From: Buddleja alternifolia
Taxonomy: Eukaryota > Streptophyta > Magnoliopsida > Lamiales > Scrophulariaceae
NCBI GenBank assembly: GCA_019426215.1
Contig: CM033399.1
Coordinates: forward strand, 28,653,022 to 28,717,021
Reading direction: 5' to 3'
Length of the DNA stretch: 64,000 nt
The translations under genes were made by a program, and so were the position numbers. A model generated the notes under the pieces. It searched no databases. It saw nothing but the letters and a program-made list of their open reading frames with translations, and was not told where the DNA came from. Shown piece by piece: positions 45,925 to 57,640 of this stretch. How positions within the stretch are numbered: the first letter of the stretch is position 1; each line of letters begins with the position of its first letter.

Positions 45925-47760
45925 TTTTAGTGCTAATTACCAAAAAAATCATGATATTTGGTTTATTACGTGTAACAAGACCCCGTATTAGAGTCTGAAA
46001 ATCAAAAAAGTCGCCGGATATAAGACCCAATCTAGACCATTTAAACCATTTGATCCCAAGGTCCTTATTTAAAGCCATTATTTCGATTTTTATTTTTAAT
46101 TTAATGATGATGGGGGCATTCTGGTCAATAAGTCTAATAAACCCATCAAATAACATGCAGGAGCCAAATCAAATCCCTTATTTTAAGCAATAAAATATTC
46201 CTCTACCCTTTTTAATTATTCCTTCCAATTATCCCTTAAATTTCACCTTTCAATTTCAGAAAGCTATTGTTGTTTTCACTGTTAAGCATATATATCAAAT
46301 TCATTCCGCAGATAAAAAAAAAAGCATCATGTCAGCTTGAATACCATGGAGAATAATACGATCAACGAAGCAATAACACAAACATTTTGATTTTACATTA
46401 CAGTAAGAGGAGCAACAACATTAACATAAACAACAAAATTTAGTTCAAATTTCACTTTCAATTTCAGGAAGCTAACACAACAAATCACTTTCACTGTAAC
46501 GCATATACATCAAATTCGTTCCGCAGATGAAAAATACAGCATTGTGTCAGCTCAAATATCATGAAGAAAATTACCCAATACACAATTATACAATGTCCAC
46601 TCCTTTTCTACTCATCTAAACTTGCATAACAGGACTTCTTAAAAGATGTTGTACCCTTTCTTACTTTGTGTATATATTATACATTAAATTAATCACCATT
46701 ATACAGTATATTATATTACATTATATAGTTCATATAATGGGGTTATACATCGTGGAATTAAATGCAATACACACAGTCAGTTGAATACTATGTACAGTAG
46801 AATGTACACAGGTATACAGTTAGTACAATAGCGATATACAGTGCATGTTAACACATTATACCTTTTATGATATATTAACTAATTAAACGGTATACAGAAC
46901 ATTTATTGATTTTATACAGCGGGTTATTCAATATTATACAGTAAGAAGTCTTATTAATTATTCTACGCTATATGTTAACACATACTATTTGTTACATGTT
47001 AACATGCTGTATATCACATGTATATTTACTGTATAATATTATATAAGTTATTGAATATTGCTTGTTAAGATACTGAATTATAAATCGGTATTGGGATAGG
47101 AAAATGCATAAGGAATTACAATATAGAAAGTTCAATGTTGTTGCCCACCTTCTGTGTAAATGGGGCATTCAATCCACCTTCTGCGCCCACCTTTGAATAT
47201 ATAATGCTTATTTATATATAAAAAAAAAAGCTATTCAATCCACCATTAATGAAATCGTCTCTAGCTCACAAATGAGAATCCACACGGCAATTTCAATAAA
47301 AAGGAATCAGAAATGAATTAAAAGGTATTCGCAGCAAAGACGAGAGGAAGGGAGAGAGAGGAGAGAAGAAAGACCTTTACTGCAATTGGGTTTAAATGTG
47401 AGAGATTTTAGGGAGATTGTGGAGTTAATTTAGAACGTGCTTTGCTGTATAATGGTGTATATTTTACTATTATACCCCTCAGCCAATTACAATTGAGTTT
47501 CACGCCTGTTTCTAGTGTTTAATTTGGACTGTTTGATTTAATTGATCCAATGGTGTATATTGGGTCTTATATCTTATCTAATATAGGGTATGTAATAGAT
47601 CTTGACCATATATATATATATATATATATATATAGTAAAAAAGAACTTTATGGTTGGACTAAAATACTCTTAGTTTATCTTTTTAAACAAAAAATTTTAG
47701 TGCTAATTACAACAAGACTCGCTAGTAGAGTTTGACAATCCAAAAGGTTGCCCGGATATG
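45925..47760. repeat. Composite repeat with direct and inverted parts, transposon-like
   Basis: A direct repeat lies at 45925-46017 and 47695-47760 ('tttagtgctaattac', then 'agagtctgaaaatcaaaa' against 'agagtttgacaatccaaaa', then 'gccggatat'). An inverted repeat pairs 46015-46075 ('gatataagacccaat') with 47520-47572 ('attgggtcttatatc'). Inside, an about 110-bp block is duplicated (46243-46370 and 46445-46565). A purine-rich GAGAGGAAGG stretch lies at 47340-47375. No coding product is recognised. It is probably a non-autonomous DNA transposon with unresolved ends. Confidence 0.5.
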
Positions 47761-47919
47761 TAGAAAGACAATTTTACCCTCTAAAAAATAGACAAGCAAA
47801 CAATTATATATATATATATATAACAGAACTATGGTTGGAATTAAACACCCTTCATTTTAAAATTTTTAACAAAAATCATTTTTTTATTTTTATCTATCAT
47901 CTCTCTCAATCCTCTCTCT

Positions 47920-48530
47920 TAGGGATGGCAATGAGGCAGGGTTAGATGAGTATTCTCTCTCAATCCTCTCTCTTATTGGGGCGGATTTGGGTACACCAAA
48001 TGGGGTATGAGGCGGGTTATAAATATTAAATTTATGACCCGACAGAATATGGGGCGGGTAGTGGGTATGGTGCAACCAGTCCCATAACCCGCGCCTGCTA
48101 ATTTTATTCTAATAAATTGGTTTTTAATTTTTATTTAATATCTTCAACATAACTTAAAGTTTGCATAACTTGAACTTTTTTAATTTTTATTTAATTTTAT
48201 TTTTTAACCAAAATTGATTAGTGTAGTATCGTATTGATCTGGTTTTAAATTTGGACTTATGAATGTGATTTGATTATTAATTGTGTGATTTTTCATGATG
48301 TTTGTCTCTGTTGTAAGTTTATTAGTTGTTGGATTATCTGGATTCGGGTCGGCTGATTGCAAGTTGGATTAATTAATAAATTTTTATTACTCATTCGGAT
48401 TTAAAAGGTAAAACCCCAACCCGCCGGGTATTTGGCGAGGTGCGGCAAGTTGTGGGTATCAATAAAGTTAAATGGGGCCGGTAATGGGTTTTTTCAAACC
48501 CGCTTCATACCCGCCGCATTGCCATCCCTA
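47920..48530. mobile_element. hAT-type non-autonomous element (611 bp), 8-bp TSD
   Basis: TAGGGATGGCAATG at the left and CATTGCCATCCCTA at the right are perfect 14-bp inverted repeats of hAT type. The 8-bp flanks CTCTCTCT are identical (47912-47919 and 48531-48538). The subterminal regions are rich in GCGGGT/ACCCGC motifs. No transposase coding. Confidence 0.9.
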
Positions 48531-48538
48531 CTCTCTCT

Positions 48539-48950
48539 CCATATATATATAAAGCAAATACACATATATATAACACACACCAATATACACAAACGAGACC
48601 ACTACCATGTTGGAGCACACACAGCGGCGTTGGTGGGGGCATGGACACAGCGGCGAGATGGTGGACGATCGACGACCTTGGGGGTGGGGTGTCTAGCCGA
48701 AGGAGGTGGGTGCCATGACTGGGAGGGGGAGATTTGGAACAAAGGAGCCACGACGCTTTTGGTGGGTGGCCGAATCAAATCATACTGTCGATTTGGTGGG
48801 GGATGGACGGAGTTGGGGTGGGGTGGGGGTTGGGTTGTGGGGGCGTGGATGTGGGGTTTGGTTAGAGTATGTGGATGTGGAGGTATGGGTGAGTGTAGTG
48901 GCGTAGCTCTGGTTTTTGGTGAGGAGGAAGGAAAAGAAAGGAATTTGAAA
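48539..48950. other. GC-rich block between hAT and CACTA elements
   Basis: From about 48600 to 48930 the sequence is strongly G-rich on the plus strand (TGGGGGTGG-type runs). It is open in several frames on both strands (plus 48432-48971, minus 48602-48961). Low complexity explains the openness, and no protein family is recognised. Confidence 0.5.
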
Positions 48951-49822
48951 CACTGCAACAAAAAGAATTAGTGACTAAATTTGAAATCACTGTGTTAAAA
49001 TTGTCAATAGATATGTAGAAAGAGTGACCACTACAACAAAAAATAATATTAGTGACAAAATTTGAAATGACAATGCTAATGTTGTCACTAGATATAAACA
49101 ATGAACGACAATAATTATCTATTTGTCACGGTAAGAATTTTTAGTGACAAAATCTTTTTTAAAGTTGTTACTATTGACAATTAATGACACATGTTTAGTG
49201 ACAATACAAATAAAGTAACAACTATAATTGTTATCACTAACTTGTCACTAAAGGTGTGTCACTAATTCTTAATTGTGACAACAACTTCCTTTTCATTAAT
49301 TATCAAGAGTGGTAACTTCTAAATAAATATTGTCACTATGGAACATGTAAAACTTATTATTGTGACAAAATAAAAATTATTGTCACTAAAAACTTATAAT
49401 TGGTGATAACTTTGACATTGTCACTTGACATTTTGACATTGTAGTGGATAAAAATTTTTGCTTTGTCGCAATAATGATTTTAGCGACAATAGTTTTTTTA
49501 AGTTGTCACTATTGAGAATGAGTGATAATTGCATAATGACAACACAAATAGAGTAACAATTATAATTGTTGTCATTAAAGGTGTGTCAATAATTGTCAAT
49601 AGTGCAAACAATTTTTTTGTTACTAATTATCAAGAGCGACAACTTATATACAAATCTTTTTCTATAAACAATTTATATACAAGTTTAATTTGTCACTATC
49701 AAATATGTAAAACCTATTCTTGTGACAAAACATAAACTCTTGCCACTAAAAATTCAAGGTTCATGACAACTTTGACATTGTCACTTGATATTTTGTCACT
49801 AATGTTTTATTTTCTTGTAGTG
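48951..49822. mobile_element. CACTA element (outer), TSD AAA, containing a second CACTA element
   Basis: Begins CACTGCAACAAAAAGAATTAGTGAC and ends CACTAATGTTTTATTTTCTTGTAGTG, with AAA on both sides (48948-48950 and 49823-49825). The interior has many TTGTCACTA/TAGTGACAA motifs in both orientations. Another full CACTA unit (49029-49446) is inserted in it. Confidence 0.8.
49029..49446. mobile_element. CACTA element (inner, 418 bp)
   Basis: Begins CACTACAACAAAAAATAATATTAGTGACA and ends GACATTGTAGTG. Flanks are GAC and GAT (one mismatch). It has the same subterminal TTGTCAC motifs as the outer element, so it belongs to the same family. Confidence 0.75.
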
Positions 49823-49825
49823 AAA

Positions 49826-51724
49826 GAAAGAAAGTAAAAGAGAAAAAAAGGAATATGACTAGAAATTTTGGATAAATACATTAATTTATATTTGAATTTG
49901 TGGTAATATATTTTTTATTGTTTTATTTTGAATTTAGAAGTTATATAGTGAATTTGTTAGTCATTAATTATTAATTAAATATTGTTAATAAAAATATGAT
50001 TCAAATATTATTATGAAAAATATTAATTAATTCATGGTATAAATAATAAATATTTAATTAATTTGTAATAATATATATTAATTTAATAAAAATATTTATC
50101 TTATTATTAAATATTTTAAAAAACTCAATTTAGTAATATGATAATTCATAAAATAATCATCTATGTTTATTTTAAATTAACTATTAAATGATTTAACTAT
50201 ATATTAACTTTTCTGAGGTGTAAGAAACAAAATTATTTCTTGTCTTTTTATTTAAACATTAAATACTAGTATATATTAATTAAATAATAATAATTAAAAT
50301 TCGATAGATTATTTTAGTTTTTTATTTAGAAAATAGATTTTTAGATGAATAATAATAGATTTTATTTTAATTGCACAGTAATAGATTAAATAAGATTATA
50401 GTTAAAACAAGAATAAACATTAATAAACTAAAATTAAAAGAATAAACCTATAAAAACTAAATTTAGTTACATTTATTACTTAAATCTTTATTATTATATA
50501 ATTACTAATAACCCTTGGGGTATTATCGCCATGTGAAAATTGACCAAATATGGTCAGAATTGACCTAGGGGCTAAATAGGATTATCACTGCTTTTTTTGA
50601 TGACATCAGCAAAACCTTGGTAAGAAAAAAATTCTAAGGAGGAATCAGTAAACCTGCCAGCTCTGACAAGAAAGGTTTGTGTAGCATTTGATTATTCGCA
50701 CTAAGCTGAGGGCCAAGGGGACTTTTGATAATTTACCCTATATTTAATCGTGCTAGGGATTGGCCATAATTATATTGATTATAAAAGGAGTAATTACAAG
50801 ATATATGTTATTAGATTTAATATGTACCGTGAAAATTAACTTGATCAAAAATTTTACATTTGGTCAAACTATATATTAGAAATGATATGATGGTTGTTTA
50901 AGATGATGACATAATACACAGCCCTTTAACTTTTTAGATCACTGAGTTTTTTTCCGAACGATATTTATATTTAGATTATGTTAGAATAGAATTCGAATAA
51001 AAAATATTATTAAAAAAAATACAAATCAACGTGAATCAATAGTTCACTAAAATTACACTATTTGAAGAGTAACATTTGACTATGTTAGAACAATGTGAAT
51101 AAATAGTTCTCTAGATTTTCATTTGAATATCACGATTATAAATTTCACTGATGAAGTAGATCAACTCGACAATGTATGTGAGTGTATTATCTATGATTGG
51201 CTATAAACAACTTATAATGATTGATTCATGTGTTGATATAGAGAGAGTATAATTTATATCAAATGAGTTTAGGTGAAAGAATATTATGCGCCAATCAAGT
51301 TCCCATTATATATTGAGACAACTACAAGTTTCACTCAAAATAACAATCTATTCAAAAGTCTAATAATACAGACGGAAAAAAGAAATAAATTTTGAATAAA
51401 ATTGTAGTTGTAAGTTCAAAACTCCATATACTTTTTATTTGTTCTATGGTTAAAATTCCATATACTTTGCTCAACCGCCCAACTTGTAGGATCTAGAAGT
51501 TTCAACTCTTGGCCCCATGCTATAAATGTTGGTGTCCTGAAGTAGTCATGAGATGGTGATACGACAATACTACTAAACAGTGCCTGATAGGAAGTCTTTC
51601 ATTTTGATCCTAGATTTAGTCCAACTTCAATTGAATGTTGAATAATTGATCAATTATTGTATGGTTTTTAAAGTAATTGTTGTTTTCTTGTCCACAGTAA
51701 TTAGGCAACTCAAATATTTGGCGA
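49826..51724. other. AT-rich intergenic, no gene recognised
   Basis: About 1.9 kb. A less AT-rich segment at 50510-50740 ('gaccaaatatggtcagaattgacc') contains short palindromes but no defined element. Confidence 0.55.
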
Positions 51725-53810
51725 AGTAGATATTCATCAGATTGATATCATCACTCACATCATAGACACTTATTGTGCTATCTCGGGTCAAGCCATTAAC
51801 AAGGGCAAGTCGTGTATCTACTTCTCTCAGAATACGCCGAGATGGATTGCTCGTAGAGTGGCCCACCGGGCTCACCTCCACATCACAAACGATCTGGGCA
51901 CTTACTTAGGAGCCCCGCTCCACCACCGACGAATGCTTAAAAAAGACTATGCTTTTCTGTTGGATAAAGTGCGATGTCGTCTTCAAGGATGGAAGAGAAA
52001 CCAACTCTCTTTGGCGGGTCGTGTTACTCTTGTTAAATCCGTGACCTCTACAATCCCAGGTTACTACATGCAAACCTCTCTCATTCCGGTGGGAATATGC
52101 GACGAGATTGACAAAGTGAATAGACAATTTATATGGGGGGGTACTCCGGACCATAGACGTATTCATCTTGTTTCGTGGGATCTTGTATGTCAACCAAAAA
52201 AGAAAGGAGGCCTGGGCTTACGCAAGTTGAGAAATTCGAATCTCGCATACTTGGGCAAGCTTGCATGGCATATTATTAATAATAGCCCTAAGCTATGAGT
52301 ATAAGTTCTTTGTCACAAATCCTTCGCTCGACACCGAAAAACCGCACGAACTCCTCGCACACATGGAGAAGTATTCACGAGGTCCTTCCCTTTGTTAAAG
52401 ACAGAATTACTTGGAAAATTGGTAATGGAAATACTACAAAATTTTGGTCTGACATTTGGTTGGATAATACAAATCTTTACCATTACATGGGCAATAATGT
52501 TACCAATGAGGATATGGACAAAACAGTGGCTAGCTACTGGACAACTAGACAGGGATGGAATTGGAGTGACTTAACTCAACTTCCTGAAACAATGAAACAA
52601 GCCTTGGCTCATATTAATCTGGATTCTTCCGACGATGCCGTGGATATTCCTTCATGGCAGCCGACAAGTAAGGGAATTTACACGTGCAGAAGTGAGTACG
52701 AACAGCTCACCCATGACAATCACCATTGTGTTGAAGAAGACCAGTGGAGTAGATTGTGGAAACTCAAGGGAACTTACCGTCGCAAATTTTTTCTTTGGCT
52801 GATTCGGCATGACCGCATCCTTACTTCCTCTCTTATGCGCACTCGTCACATCCTTTAGGATGCCACTTGCCGAATATGTAGATGTGAAGAGGAAACGAGC
52901 ATGCATGCACTTCGAGACTGTTCTTGGGCGCACATTATCTGGCAGAAACTTGTCCACCCTTGCTTTCACGCCCACTTTTTCTCCCTCGACCCCAAACAAT
53001 GGGTCGATTGGAATCTCAACGCCAACGCAAACAAGTATGCTTGGTGTTCTCAGTGGGATACCACATTTACTGAAATTGTGAACTTTATTTGGCAGGTTCG
53101 GAACGATGCGGTACACGAAGAGACTATCGAGCCACCAAGCATCAACATGGATCTTTTACGCCGCCGCATTGAGGAAGCCCACTGTGCTCGAGACCAAAGC
53201 CTGGATATTCTTAATCATACTATTCAAATCGGCTGGTCCAAACCAGCCCCTGATCATATTAAAATAAATGTGGATGCTGCTATCAACCGCTCAATAAACC
53301 TATTCAGTCGCAAAGCGGGAATCGAAGGCGTTTTTCGCAACCACCTAGGACAATGCATTCATGGCTTTAGCAGTACAATTGAAGTTGACTCCATCCTGGC
53401 AGCGGAACTTCAGGCTATCCTGAAGAGTTTAGAGATAGCATGGGAGATTCACAAAAATAAGATCATTTTGGAGACCGACTGTTGGGAAGCTCTGAACGAC
53501 ATTCAAGATGCCACTCCTGCCCACCGTTATTGGCACACAATTACTCGTATTAGAGATATCCTCCAACACCCATGGAACGTGGAACTTGTTCACATTTGGA
53601 GAGAAGCAAACCAAGTGGCGGACTCTCTTGCGAAGTTGGGCCTCAACGGAGTTTTATGGTCTAATCATGCCCCCTGATGAAGACATTAATACTTTACTAG
53701 AACTAGATAGAATGGAGACCATGTGGTCTCGGAACACAACTATTTTCCCGAGTCTGTCGGGCTATTAGTTCAGGGTATCCCCCTTCTTCAAAGAATTAAA
53801 ATATATATAT
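51725..53810 (+). mobile_element. 5'-truncated LINE (L1-type)
   Basis: Only the 3' part of ORF2 is present (end of RT, zinc segment, RNase H), followed by a short 3' region ending in a TA repeat (53799-53825). 5' truncation is usual for LINE insertions. No target duplication was found by eye. Confidence 0.85.
51729..53677 (+). pseudogene. LINE ORF2 C-terminal part: RT thumb, zf-RVT and RNase H
   Basis: Starts inside the RT (IIDTYCAISGQAINKGKSC...YFSQNT), then LGTYLGAPLHHRR, GWKRNQLSLAGRVTLVKSV and QFIWGG: the conserved post-catalytic part of plant L1 RT. A stop at 52298 follows LAWHIINN. The next frame (52295-52858) holds the zf-RVT region with WKLKGTYRRKFFLWLIRHDRI. A TAG at 52856 precedes the Cys-rich CRICRCEEETSMHALRDC. 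The final frame (52901-53677) contains an RNase H of RVT_3 type (INVDAAINR, AELQAIL, ETDCWEAL, REANQVADSLAK) with acidic residues present. The catalytic RT motif and endonuclease are absent. Non-functional. Confidence 0.9.
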
Positions 53811-54091
53811 ATATATATGTATATATAATTAAAAGAAAATGAAAAAAAAAGGTTATAAGAGATATTGACCATGCCCCAAAGGTATTAGGAGATACCGTTA
53901 ATAATTGCACCTATATCAAAATTATTAGGATCAGAGTTAACAATATCTTATCACATCGAAATGACACTACAAAAGAACATGAGAATTCCTTGTAAAAGAG
54001 CACGATTTGTTGTTAATTTACATTACAACAAAAATCAGCAACGAAAAGATTTGCTTAGAATATGGCCTATAGCTTATTTTAGCAAGGAAAT
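53811..54091. other. Spacer with a degenerate CACTA-like left end
   Basis: At 54024 'cattacaacaaaaatcagcaac' resembles a CACTA terminus with mutated first bases. Similar 'aatcagcaag' sequence at 56240-56275 may be the other half of the same element, split by the copia insertion. Confidence 0.35.
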
Positions 54092-55757
54092 TGTTAGAAC
54101 AAACACAAAATAAAAGCATAAAAGATTAATCGACACATAATTTACGTGGTTCGATAGTTTATTACGTCCATAAGAGAGGATGGGAAAATCTCACTATTAA
54201 AGGGGGACGTACATAATACATAGTATGTCAAAGACTAAAACCCATCCCTAGATTTTTTTCCCCAAAAAATAACATACCGTGCCAGAATAACCAAATGCAT
54301 GTAGCTGATGGGCCTTCTGCTCAATTCTGAACCTAGAACTTTAAGACATATCACAATAATATTTCACTTTGGATTAAAGTCCAAGTAACAAACAATCTCA
54401 AATAGAAAAATTACTAAGAATCTCTCCAAGCCCTTAAAGGGTAATTAATCAAAAACATCAATTTTGACCAATTTTGACCAAGTTCAAGCAATGCTTGAAT
54501 TAGTGAACCGGAATTGGTTTGGTCATCATATCAGCAGGATTATCTTGAGTAGCAACTTTAGTAACCACAATCTCTCCTTTTGATATATAATCTCGAACGA
54601 AGTGATGTCGTATGTCAATATGTTTAGTCCTCTTGAGGAACATATAATTAAGTAAGTGAATAACACATTGGCTATCATATAATACAACATGAACCTCCTT
54701 CTCGAGACTCAAACTCCCCGCTCAACCTTGCAATTATAAAGCTTCTTTGATAGCCTCAGTGACTGCCATATATTCTGTCCTGTGGTAGGTAAGACAATTG
54801 TAGGTTGATAATACCTCTAGATAAAGTAAACATATATCCATATTGATAGGACGTCTTTTATCCAAGGCTCTAGCAAAATCAGAATCCACATATCCCATAA
54901 CTCCATCTTGAGAAGAACCCTCCGAACTATTGAACACAAGTCCTAGATTCATAGTACCTCAAAATCCACCTGACTACTAGCCAATATTCTCCTCCCGGAT
55001 TTTCCATGTAACAACTCACCACACTAACAGCTTGTACAATATCTGGTCTAGTGCACACAATAACATACACCATCCTCCCAACTGCACTAGAATAAAGAAT
55101 CTGAGACATGCGTAGCACTTCGTCGTTGGACTGAGGTGATAACGAGGCTGATAATTTGAAGTGTGGTGCAAGTGGAATACTATCAGAATTTGCATGCATC
55201 CCAAATTTCTCAACCACTTTGTCAAGATTGATTTTTTAGATAAGAATAGTTTTCCAACCTTCTGATCACGTCAGATCTCCATACCCAAAAAAATTTTGGT
55301 AGCACCCAAATTCTTCATCTCAAACTCTACACTTATTAATCTCAATTATGTTTTTTGCTGGAATGGCCATATCATCCACATAAAAGAGTAGATAGATGAA
55401 TGAATAGTCTGGCAATCTCCTAAAGTAAACACAAGAATCAAAATCGCTCTTTCTACTATAACCAATATCAGTCATAAATGCATCATATTGTTTGTACCAC
55501 TGTCTTGGATATAGGTTCAACCCTTAGAGGGAGTTTTACAAAAAAAACACAAGATCTTCCTTTCCTTCAATAACGAATCCCTCTGGTTGTGCCATAAAAA
55601 GGATCTCTTCAAGCTCGTCATGCAACAAAGTTATTTTTACATTTAACTACTCGAGTTCCAAGTCATATCAAAGTTCAATCCTGGTTTATTATATTCTGGG
55701 TCTAGAACTTTAAAACATATATCATAACAAAAGTTTTTTCTTTGCTAATTTTGCAAT
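54092..55757 (-). mobile_element. Copia element remnant with one LTR and part of another
   Basis: 54092 to about 54460 begins TGTTAGAACAAACACAAAAT and has the look of a copia LTR (3' LTR in minus orientation). About 55680-55740 repeats part of it ('tagaactttaaaacatatatca' against 'tagaactttaagacatatcaca'), directly adjoining RT coding. The 5' half of the element is therefore deleted. Right boundary unclear. Confidence 0.65.
54490..55650 (-). pseudogene. Copia RT-RNase H remnant
   Basis: Minus-strand reading begins with a degraded LLHDELEEILFMAQPEGFV (RT). It continues QWYKQYDAFMTDIGY and LLFYVDDMAI, with the catalytic YVDD at about 55380-55365. A frame change leads to SSAVGRMVYVIVCTRPDIVQAV, then RNase H GYVDSDFARALDKRRP and HRTEYMAVTEA. 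It ends KRTKHIDIRHHFVRDYI...NPADMMTKPIP. Several stops and frameshifts are present, and integrase and gag are missing. Confidence 0.85.
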
Positions 55758-56158
55758 CACTACAAAAAAATAAAATATTAGTGACAATATTAAAATTGTC
55801 ACTAATTATATTTATTAAGTAACAACAAATTTTATTTTGCCACAGAAGTTGTTTTCACATGTGTAATAGTGACAAGAATTGTAAACAAGTTATCACTCTT
55901 GATAATTGGTGACAAGAAAATTGTTGTCACATTGGCAATTAGTGACACATATATAGTGACAACTTAATGACAATAAGTAAAATTGTCACTATACATGTGT
56001 CACTAGTTATCAATAGTGACAACTCAAAAAATACTTTTGTCACTAAAAATCATTAGTTGTGACAAAATAAATTTATTCTCATTCATTATGTATATTTAGT
56101 GACAAATTAAATATTGTTACTTTAATTTTTGCCAGTAATATTATATTTTGTTGTAGTG
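55758..56158. mobile_element. CACTA element (401 bp), TSD AAT
   Basis: CACTACAAAAAAATAAAATATTAGTGACA at the left, ATATTTTGTTGTAGTG at the right, identical 3-bp flanks AAT (55755-55757 and 56159-56161). Multiple TTGTCACTA/TAGTGACAA motifs. Same family as 48951-49822 and 56898-57318. Confidence 0.9.
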
Positions 56159-56161
56159 AAT

Positions 56162-56897
56162 AAAAATTACCTACAAATGATTTGGTTGCTGATCAGCTAT
56201 AAAAATTATCTATAAATGATTTTGATATTAATCAGCAAGGAATACTTTCCTTAGCAAGCTATTTGTTGCCAAATTTGGTATTAATATTTTTGAAATATTA
56301 AAAAACATATTATATTCAACAACAATTTCTTTTGTTCGCAATTTCCATATACAAGTAGTCACAAAAGTATTTGTAGTTCTGATTTCATTGTTAAATGTAT
56401 CCAAATTCTTTTGAAATATTTTTAAGTTCTAATTATATTCAATTAACTAATAATACTAGTAGTATACAAAAATGAGACCATCAAAATAAACTTTAAAATA
56501 ATAAACTTTGAAATGTCATAGATAACCAAAATATTGACAAGTCATCAAATGTAAAAATATCTAATTGTTATAACATGTAATCAAAAGTTCTAAATGTTAT
56601 TCCTTGCCCTTTTTTCTTCCTATGACACCATTTGAAAACTTTTTCGTAAAGCACCGGTCTCCCATCATTTTATTTTAGCCTATAATTTAAATAAATATAA
56701 CTACAATGATTAGATTTAATGTAGAGTTATCAAATGCCAAACAATAAAATTAAGGCGATGATTGTCAATAATGTGCAAGTTTGTGGTTTGAAGATTTTTA
56801 AGTTTGAACTGAAGGTAAGCTTTCTATGATTGAGTTTGAGTTTATATAAATAAATAATATTATTATATTATAAATTCAAATAACGAAAAATAATATA
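56162..56897. other. AT-rich intergenic, no gene recognised
   Basis: 56170-56290 has 'tacaaatgatttgg' and 'tataaatgattttg' repeats with 'atcagc' motifs, possibly part of an old CACTA-like element. The rest is featureless. Confidence 0.5.
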
Positions 56898-57318
56898 CAC
56901 TTCAAAAACCAAATTAGTGACAATATCAATGTTGTTGCTAGATATATACAATGAATAACAATAATTGTTTCTTTGTCACTATGATAATTTTTGACAAGAA
57001 TCATTTCTAAGTTGTTGCTAAAAACAATTAGTGACACGTATTTAGAGACAATGTAGTGACAAACAAATATAATGACAGTTATATTTGTTGTCACCAAGTT
57101 ATCACTAAACACGTGTCACTAATTTTTTATAATGACAACAACTTTCTTGTCACTAATTATTATTATGAGTGAAAATCTATATATAGTTTTTTATCACTAT
57201 TAAGCTTTTGAAAATTATTTTTGTGAGACATAACTTTTTGCCATTCAACATATTTAATTAGTGACAAAATTTAATATTGTCCCTTGAAATTTTATCACTA
57301 ATATTTTTTTTTTAAGTG
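56898..57318. mobile_element. CACTA element, degenerate (421 bp), TSD ATA
   Basis: Begins CACTTCAAAAACCAAATTAGTGACAA and ends TTTTTTTTTTAAGTG, with ATA flanks on both sides (56895-56897 and 57319-57321). It has the same repeated GTGACAA/TTGTCAC motifs as its neighbours. Its termini are more diverged, so it looks older. Confidence 0.78.
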
Positions 57319-57321
57319 ATA

Positions 57322-57640
57322 GTAAACTCGTAAAACTATTAATTATCACTCATATTACAATCTTGTCGAAAGAACAATCCTAAAGTTAGCAAGTTCTTAG
57401 TCTTACCTATTGACAACAAAGCGAAGGCAAAGGGCAGAAAAGGGAGACTGTCGAAAAAGGAAAAACAGGGATGGAGGTAGGAGAGAGAAGAGGGTCCGAC
57501 AGTGGGAGGATAAGACGAGTGACAAGGAGGAGAGAGCCCTTCTTTCCTTAAAAACCGAGATTCGCTTATACTTTAGTTTTTTTTTTTTTTTTTTTCCAGG
57601 GGAAAGACCAGCTCATTTAAGGGGTGTGTAATAAAAAAAA
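57322..57640. other. Intergenic with a purine-rich block
   Basis: 57410-57540 is purine-rich (GGAGGTAGGAGAGAGAAG-type), followed by an 18-T run. A 73-codon ORF here is low-complexity and not credible as a gene. Confidence 0.5.

Noticed and set aside
48432..48971. 179-aa Gly/Trp-rich ORF as a gene
   Set aside because: It starts inside the hAT element and ends inside the CACTA element. The amino-acid pattern follows G-rich low-complexity DNA, and the opposite strand is equally open.
57410..57631. Arg/Lys-rich 73-aa ORF
   Set aside because: Purine-rich low-complexity DNA running into a poly-T tract. No family resemblance.
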